Assembly: GCA_963830385.1 (NCBI GenBank)
Contig: CAWHMD010000005.1
Span: forward strand, 1,550,001 to 1,614,000
DNA: 64,000 nucleotides
Direction: 5' to 3'
DNA from: Bog-532 sp963830385
GTDB lineage: Bacteria; Actinomycetota; Actinomycetes; Streptosporangiales; Streptosporangiaceae
Made by a program: the position numbers and the translations under genes. Numbering within the stretch: the first letter of the stretch is position 1; each line of letters starts with the position of its first letter. The notes under the pieces are model-generated. The model made no database searches and was not told the DNA's origin. It saw only the letters and a program-made list of their open reading frames with translations. This document shows, in pieces, positions 59,017 to 64,000 of the stretch.

Positions 59017-59736
59017 CTACGGGCGGAGGTGTTCGCCGAAGAAGGCGAAGATACGCTGCCAGGAGTCTTCGGCGGCGGATTCGGAGTAGCTCATGTGGGT
59101 GGCGGCGGCCAGGGGGGCCAGGGCGGCGGGGCCCTTGTGCATGAAACGGTGGCCGACCCCGGGGTAGACCTTGATGTCGTGCGGGACGCCCAGGGTGGTC
59201 AGGGCCTGTTCCAGCCGGGTGGGGGGCTTGGCGCCCATGGGATTACGGGCGCCGAAGCTGCCGACGATGGGACAGGCACCCTCCAGGGAAGCCTCGGCGT
59301 CGGCCGGGATCGCGCCGTAGTTGACGCTGACGGCGGCGAAGCCGTCGCGGGGGGCGCACAGCAGGGCGAAGCCGCCGCCCATGCAGAAGCCGATCACGCC
59401 GGTGGTGCCCGAGCATTCCGGCCGGGAAGCCAGCCAGGCGCGGGCCGCCTCGATCGCGGTGAAGGCCGGGCCGGACTCGGCCCGTAGCTGCTGAACGGCG
59501 CCGCGGATGCAGCGCACCCAGGACTTGCCGCCGTACAGATCGGGCGCGAAGGCCAGGTAGCCCTGGCTGGCCAGCCGGTCGGTGTGCTGCCTGATCGCCT
59601 CGGTCAGGCCGAAGGCTTCGTGGATGACCACGACGCCTGGCCAGCGCTCCGGAGGGGGCACGCTCCCGGCCCCGCCGGGTACGGCCAGGTGTCCATGGAC
59701 CATGCCGCCGTCGCCGGGATAGGGGAGATCAGGCAT
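59017..59736 (-). CDS. Dienelactone hydrolase family protein
   Basis: 239 residues. The nucleophile Cys is in GFCMGGGFAL, the His in GVGHRFMH, and the strand-forming VVVIHEAFGLT fits the family. The catalytic Asp position appears as Asn (GSFGARNPMG), so activity may be changed. The ATG was chosen over a GTG two codons earlier. It converges on the enoyl-CoA hydratase gene with a 16-bp gap. Confidence 0.87.
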   Translation of the reverse strand: MPDLPYPGDGGMVHGHLAVPGGAGSVPPPERWPGVVVIHEAFGLTEAIRQHTDRLASQGYLAFAPDLYGGKSWVRCIRGAVQQLRAESGPAFTAIEAARAWLASRPECSGTTGVIGFCMGGGFALLCAPRDGFAAVSVNYGAIPADAEASLEGACPIVGSFGARNPMGAKPPTRLEQALTTLGVPHDIKVYPGVGHRFMHKGPAALAPLAAATHMSYSESAAEDSWQRIFAFFGEHLRP

Positions 59737-59808
59737 GGGCACAATGTCTCATACCGTCCGGACGCCGCTACGGGTCGGCCCCGGGCTCAGCCGGCGGGCG
59801 CTCCGGGC

Positions 59809-61125
59809 TCAGCCGGTGAACGTGACGACGATCAGGAACACGTTGAGGCCGACGATGACGGCGGCCACCGCCATGCTGGCGGCCGTGGTCAGGCGGCGGT
59901 TCACCAGCGCGCCCATGACGTCGGCGCGGCGGGTCAGCAGGACCAGCGGGATCAGCGCGAACGGGATGCCGAACGAGAGCACGACCTGGGAGATGACCAG
60001 GCTCACAGTGGCCGGCAGGCCCAGCCCGAGCACGATCAGGGCGGGCATCATGGTCACCGCCCGGCGGACGAACACCGGGATCTGGCGCTGGATGAAGCCC
60101 TGCATGACGACCTGGCCGGCGTAGGTGCCGACGCTGGACGAGGACAGCCCGGAGGCGAGCAGCGCCACCGCGAAGGCCAGCGCCGCGCCGCCCCCGACCA
60201 GGCGGCCGAGCCCGGCGTGGGCCGAGGTGATCGCGTTGCCGGGCGAGAACCCGGTGCGCGAGAACAGCGCGGCCGCCACGAACAGCATGGCCAGGTTGAT
60301 CAGGCCGGCCACGCCCAGCGCGACCAGCACGTCCAGCTTCTGGAACTTCAGCAGCTCGCGCCGCTCGTCGTCGTCCTGGCAGGCCACCCGGGACTTGGTC
60401 AGCGCCGAGTGCAGGTAGATGGCGTGCGGCATGACCGTGGCCCCGATGATGCCGCAGACCAGCAGCAGGCTGCTGGGGGCGAGCGTGGCCGGCACCAGCC
60501 CGATGGCCATGCTGACCGGGGCGGCGTGCACCACCGCCAGGTCGTAGGCGAAGCCCAGCGACACCACGCCGAGCAGCGCGGTGATGGCCAGCTCGAACCG
60601 GCGGTAGCCGCGCTGCTGGAGGCCGAGGATGCCGAACGCGACCGCGGCGGTCATCAGCCCGGACAGCAGCGGCGGCACCCCGAACAGCAGGTTCAGGCCG
60701 ATCGCGGCGCCGACGAACTCGGCCAGGTCGGTGGCGATGGCGATCAGCTCGGCCTGGCCCCACAGCACCCGGGTGACCGTGCGCGGGAACAGCTCCCGGC
60801 ACAGCTCGGGCAGGTCACGGCCGGTGGCCACGCCGACCTTGGCCGACAGGTACTGCACGAGCATGGCCATCAGGTTGGCGAGCAGCACGACCCAGGCCAG
60901 GCCGTAGCCGAACTGGGCACCGGCCGACACGTTGGTGGCGAAGTTACCGGGGTCGACGTAGGCCACGGCGGCCACGAACGCGGGCCCGAGCAGGGCCACG
61001 CTGCCGCGAAACCGGCCGCGGGAGCGGAGCAGGCGCAGCCCGCTCCGCTCCGCGTATTCCGCCGATGGCTCTGCCGAGGGTTCGGCGGCTGGGCCGAATG
61101 CGGGATCGCCGGTCAGCGGGACCAA
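59809..61125 (-). CDS. mntH: Nramp family divalent metal (Mn/Fe) transporter
   Basis: 438 residues with about 11 hydrophobic helices. The metal-site motifs are YVDPGNFATN in helix 1 and MPHAIYLHS in helix 6, both intact. It imports Mn2+ or Fe2+ with protons. The TTG start has a weak GAGG ten bases upstream; 30-odd residues before helix 1 are Pro/Glu/Ala-rich. A Fur or MntR operator was not recognised. It lies 35 bp after groEL in the same direction. Confidence 0.92.
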   Translation of the reverse strand: MVPLTGDPAFGPAAEPSAEPSAEYAERSGLRLLRSRGRFRGSVALLGPAFVAAVAYVDPGNFATNVSAGAQFGYGLAWVVLLANLMAMLVQYLSAKVGVATGRDLPELCRELFPRTVTRVLWGQAELIAIATDLAEFVGAAIGLNLLFGVPPLLSGLMTAAVAFGILGLQQRGYRRFELAITALLGVVSLGFAYDLAVVHAAPVSMAIGLVPATLAPSSLLLVCGIIGATVMPHAIYLHSALTKSRVACQDDDERRELLKFQKLDVLVALGVAGLINLAMLFVAAALFSRTGFSPGNAITSAHAGLGRLVGGGAALAFAVALLASGLSSSSVGTYAGQVVMQGFIQRQIPVFVRRAVTMMPALIVLGLGLPATVSLVISQVVLSFGIPFALIPLVLLTRRADVMGALVNRRLTTAASMAVAAVIVGLNVFLIVVTFTG

Positions 61126-61160
61126 GTCAGCAGAACCTCGTCACGGATCCAGAATACGAC

Positions 61161-62855
61161 TCAGCCTACCGACGGGCCGAGGCCGAGCGACTGCGGGGTG
61201 CTGGAGTCCGGTGAGGGCTGGTTCAGGCCCTCGTCCAGCGGCCCGTACTCGGTCATCAGCGCGGCGCTGCCGCCCCAGGGGGTCTGCTCCTCGGCCACCA
61301 GCGTGTTGGTGGTGAGCAGCAGGCCGGCCACCGACGCGCCGTTCTGCAGCGCCGACCGGGCCACCCGCAGCGGGTCGATGATGCCCATGTCGACCATGTT
61401 GCCGTAGCGGCCTTCGAGCGCGTCGAAGCCCTCGTCGACGCCGAGTTCCTTGACCTTGGCCACGACCTCGGTGCCGTTGTAGCCGGCGTTGGCCGCGATC
61501 AGGTAGGCGGGCTCGGTGAGCGAGTGCCGCACGATGTCGGCGCCGATCTTGTAGTCGCCCTTGATGTCCAGGTCGTCCAGGGCGCTCTCGGCGTGCAGCA
61601 GGGCGGCGCCGCCGCCGGCCACGATGCCCTCGGCCATGGCGGCCCGGGTCGCGGACAGCGCGTCCTCGACGCGGTGCTGCAGCTCCTGGAGCTCGGCGTT
61701 GGTGGGCGCGCCGACGCTGATCACCGCGACCTTGCCGGACAGGGCGCCGATGCGCTCGTTGAGCACGTCCTCGTCGATGCCGAACTGGGCCCGTTCGCGC
61801 TCCGACCGCATCTGGGTCAGCCGGAACTCGACCGCCTCGCGCGAGCCGGCTCCGTCGATGATCGTGGTGTTGTCGGCGGTCACCCGGACCTGCCGGGCCC
61901 GGCCGAGCTGCGCCACCGTCATCGTCTCGAGGGTGAACCCGGAGTGCCGGCTGAGCACCTCACCGCCGGTCAGCGCGGCGATGTCCTCCAGCTTGTGCAG
62001 CCGCCGGTCACCGAAGCCGGGGGCGCGCACGGCCACGCTCTGGAAGACGCCGTTGACGTGGTTGTGCACGAGCATCGAGAGGGCGGTGCCCTCCACGTTC
62101 TCGGCCACGATGATCAGCGGCCGCCGGTCACCCCGCATGACCTTGTCGAGCAGCGGCATCAGTTCCTGGACCTTGGTGATCTTCTCGCTGCAGAGCAGGA
62201 TGTACGGGTCGTCGACGACGGCCTCGAGGGCGGCCGGGTTGGTCACCATGTAGGGCGACATGTAGCCGTTGTCGAACTCGAAGCCCTCGAGGAAGGTGAC
62301 GCCCATGCCCGGCACCGGCGCTTCCTCGACCGTGACGGTGCCGTTGGCGCCCACCGTGTACAGGGCCTTGGCGATGACCCGGCCCACCGTGTCGTCGTCG
62401 TTGGCCGAGATGGCGGCGACGCGGGTGTAGTCCTCCTCGGTCTCGATCGGGTGCGCGACCCCGTGCAGGTACTCGACCAGGCGGTTCACGGCCAGGTCGA
62501 TACCCCGCTTGACCAGCACCGGGTTGCCGCCGCCGGCGATGGCCTTCATGCCCTCGTGCACGATCGCCTGGGCGATGACGGTGGCAGTGGTGGTGCCGTC
62601 ACCGACGATGTCGTTGGTCTTGATCGCCGCTTCCTTGACCAGCTGAGCACCCATGTTCTCGAACTGGTTCTTCAGGTGGATCTCCCGGGCGATGGTGACA
62701 CCGTCGTTGGTGACGACCGGGGTACCGGTGATCTTTTCCAGGATGACGTTGCGGCCCTTGGGGCCGAGCGTCGACTTCACGGCTTCGGCCAGCTGGTCGA
62801 CGCCGGCCAGTAGCAGGCTCCGGGCTTCCTCACTGAAACGCAGTTCCTTGGCCAT
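61161..62855 (-). CDS. groEL: GroEL-type chaperonin paralogue
   Basis: 564 residues. It has VKSTLGPKGRNVIL, DGTTTATVIAQAIV with the Asp for ATP hydrolysis, VAGGGAALLHAES and DPLRVARSALQNGASVAG. The C-terminus ends Ser/Pro/Gly-rich (LGLGPSVG) with neither the GGM tail of housekeeping GroEL nor the His-rich tail of GroEL1. No groES and no CIRCE element lies next to it. In mycobacteria and relatives a groEL paralogue after an adh gene closes the propane monooxygenase operon, where it folds the oxygenase. GGAGG precedes the ATG. Confidence 0.93.
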   Translation of the reverse strand: MAKELRFSEEARSLLLAGVDQLAEAVKSTLGPKGRNVILEKITGTPVVTNDGVTIAREIHLKNQFENMGAQLVKEAAIKTNDIVGDGTTTATVIAQAIVHEGMKAIAGGGNPVLVKRGIDLAVNRLVEYLHGVAHPIETEEDYTRVAAISANDDDTVGRVIAKALYTVGANGTVTVEEAPVPGMGVTFLEGFEFDNGYMSPYMVTNPAALEAVVDDPYILLCSEKITKVQELMPLLDKVMRGDRRPLIIVAENVEGTALSMLVHNHVNGVFQSVAVRAPGFGDRRLHKLEDIAALTGGEVLSRHSGFTLETMTVAQLGRARQVRVTADNTTIIDGAGSREAVEFRLTQMRSERERAQFGIDEDVLNERIGALSGKVAVISVGAPTNAELQELQHRVEDALSATRAAMAEGIVAGGGAALLHAESALDDLDIKGDYKIGADIVRHSLTEPAYLIAANAGYNGTEVVAKVKELGVDEGFDALEGRYGNMVDMGIIDPLRVARSALQNGASVAGLLLTTNTLVAEEQTPWGGSAALMTEYGPLDEGLNQPSPDSSTPQSLGLGPSVG

Positions 62856-62920
62856 GGGTTGGTCCTCCTGGGACTCACGTATGCGCGTACGGGTGATGCG
62901 TAAGCGGCGAAACGAACGAT

Positions 62921-63946
62921 TTACGGGACGAGAATGGCCCGGCCGCGGACGCGTCCCGCGTCGAGGTCATTGAGCGCTTCGACCGCGGCGTCCAGCGGGT
63001 AGGTCTTGGTGTGCAGCGTGACCTTGCCCGCCTGGGCCAGGGCCATCAGCTCGGCCAGCTCGTTGTAGGTCCCGACGATGTTGCCGATGATGTTGCGCTC
63101 GGTGGAGATGATGTCCAGCGTCGGGATGTGCAGCGTGCCGCCGTAGCCGATCACGAAGTAGGAGCCGGCCGGGGCGGTCATGTTCCAGCCGTCCATCTCG
63201 GCGCCCTCTTCGGCCACGAAGTCCAGCACCACTTCGGCGCCGTTGCCGTTGGTCAGGTCCTTGACCGCGTCGACCTGGTTGCCGTCGGCCACGATCGTCT
63301 CGTGCGCGCCGAGCTGTTCGGCCAGCTTGAGCGCGTCCGGGTTGCGATCCACGACCACAATCCGGGTCGCGGTCAGCGCGGCCAGGGACTGGACGCCGAT
63401 GTGGCCCAGGCCGCCGGCCCCGATGACCACGCAGGTCGTGCCGGGGTAGAGCAGCGGCAGCGCCTTGCGGACCGCGTGGTAGGCGGTAATGCCCGCGTCG
63501 GCCAGCGCGGCCACGTCCTCAGGCTTGGTCTCCGGGGCCAGCTTGATGCAGGCCCGGGCCGAGGTCAGCAGGTACTCGGCCATGCCACCGTCGGTGGACA
63601 GGCCGGGGAACGTGCTGTTGATGCAGTGCATGTCGTCGCCGGCCCGGCAGGCGTGGCACAGCCCGCAGGTGGGCGTGGGGTGCAGGATCACGGTGTCGCC
63701 GACGGCCACGTTGGTGACCGCGGAGCCGACCTCAGAGACCCAGCCGGCGTTCTCGTGGCCCAGGGTGTACGGCAGCGGCGTGCCCATGGCCGCGTCCCAC
63801 TGGCCCAGGATGATGTGCAGGTCGGTCCGGCAGACGCCGGCCCCGCCGACCTTCACGATCACGTCCAGCGGATGGGTGATGGTGGGCTCGGGGACGTCGT
63901 CGATCTGCGGCGACTGGTTGAACGCGTGCAAGCGGACGGCCTTCAT
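62921..63946 (-). CDS. adh: Zinc-dependent alcohol dehydrogenase
   Basis: 341 residues. The catalytic zinc ligands Cys (VCRTDLH) and His-Glu (LGHENAG), the structural zinc Cys cluster CGLCHACRAGDDMHC, and the NAD-binding GAGGLGHIGVQ are present. It resembles the adh of propane monooxygenase operons and should oxidise a short secondary or primary alcohol. It overlaps the upstream gene by 4 bp and lies 65 bp before groEL. Confidence 0.93.
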   Translation of the reverse strand: MKAVRLHAFNQSPQIDDVPEPTITHPLDVIVKVGGAGVCRTDLHIILGQWDAAMGTPLPYTLGHENAGWVSEVGSAVTNVAVGDTVILHPTPTCGLCHACRAGDDMHCINSTFPGLSTDGGMAEYLLTSARACIKLAPETKPEDVAALADAGITAYHAVRKALPLLYPGTTCVVIGAGGLGHIGVQSLAALTATRIVVVDRNPDALKLAEQLGAHETIVADGNQVDAVKDLTNGNGAEVVLDFVAEEGAEMDGWNMTAPAGSYFVIGYGGTLHIPTLDIISTERNIIGNIVGTYNELAELMALAQAGKVTLHTKTYPLDAAVEALNDLDAGRVRGRAILVP

Positions 63947-64000
63947 TGGTCCTCCTCACCCTGCCCTGGGGTGTTGTCGTAGCGGTGCTGGAGCATGCCG
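63943..64000 (-). CDS. 3' end of an upstream gene, truncated by the window edge
   Basis: The frame ending in TGA over the adh start (ATGA overlap) reads ...MLQHRYDNTPGQGEEDQ and stops. It is too short to identify. The overlap shows that it belongs to the adh-groEL operon. Confidence 0.55.
   Translation of the reverse strand, partial: GMLQHRYDNTPGQGEEDQ

Noticed and set aside
59584..61407. 607-residue plus-strand frame over the Nramp gene
   Set aside because: His/Gln/Asp-rich composition typical of an antisense shadow; the Nramp motifs on the other strand are unmistakable.

Overview
This window looks like one continuous chromosomal stretch of a high-GC actinobacterium. Third codon positions are almost all G or C, GTG and TTG starts are common, and many genes overlap by 4-8 bp. 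The marker families are actinobacterial: AdnA/AdnB, MoeZ, DUF3107, DUF3117, a DUF3516 helicase, DUF222-HNH and a mycosin-like subtilase. I saw no rRNA, tRNA, CRISPR array, transposase or phage genes. Two blocks keep an order that I recall from Mycobacterium tuberculosis: adnB-adnA ... ATL ... moeZ ... TetR-DUF3107-RhlE (Rv3201c-Rv3211) and DUF3117 ... O-methyltransferase-sigE-anti-sigma ... tatB ... mrp (Rv1211-Rv1229c). A family such as Streptosporangiaceae or a relative is my guess only.

Layout. 1-3.1 kb: class I DAHP synthase behind a leader peptide rich in Trp, Tyr and Phe, a small membrane protein, and a winged-helix regulator paired with a thiamine-binding-like protein. 3.1-8.1 kb: DUF3516 RNA helicase, a saccharopine-dehydrogenase-fold oxidoreductase divergent from a TetR regulator across two palindromes, and a GNAT enzyme. 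8.1-14.9 kb: adnA-adnB, the two-subunit helicase-nuclease for double-strand ends. 15-16.3 kb: a DUF222-HNH endonuclease broken by a frameshift. 16.4-19.4 kb: an operon of membrane protein, subtilase and alkyltransferase-like protein. 19.4-24.5 kb: ABC-F ATPase, moeZ, an alpha/beta hydrolase and a short Ku. 24.7-29.8 kb: a flavoprotein, a small acidic protein, TetR, DUF3107 and a DEAD-box helicase. 30-33.5 kb: a hydrolase, a RecB-like Fe-S nuclease, a MarC membrane protein and an isoprenylcysteine-methyltransferase-like protein.

33.5-38.5 kb is a self-contained dihydroxyacetone kinase system: DhaK, DhaL, DhaM plus its own HPr and enzyme I, with an IclR regulator and matching operators at both promoters. 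38.7-41.8 kb holds a MarR regulator with an aldo/keto reductase, divergent from a membrane protein and a CPBP protease across a large AT-rich inverted repeat. 42-46.2 kb: a TIGR03086-type protein, a PHP phosphoesterase, a secreted protein, a 654-bp gap, a Nudix hydrolase and a CitE-like lyase. 46.3-50.8 kb: efeO-efeB without efeU and a large secreted phosphoesterase. 51-56 kb: mrp, tatB, a MucB/RseB-like lipoprotein, an anti-sigma factor, an ECF sigma factor and a divergent O-methyltransferase with no ordinary start codon. 56-61 kb: pepA, DUF3117, enoyl-CoA hydratase, dienelactone hydrolase and an Nramp transporter. 61-64 kb: a groEL paralogue and an alcohol dehydrogenase, which in other actinobacteria close a propane/alkane monooxygenase operon; the rest of that operon would lie past the right edge.

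Functional themes are DNA end repair (AdnAB, Ku, RecB-like nuclease, ATL), envelope-stress signalling (sigE, anti-sigma, MucB-like, TatB), and several local regulators whose operators can be read directly. Functions were assigned by recognising motifs; no database search was run.
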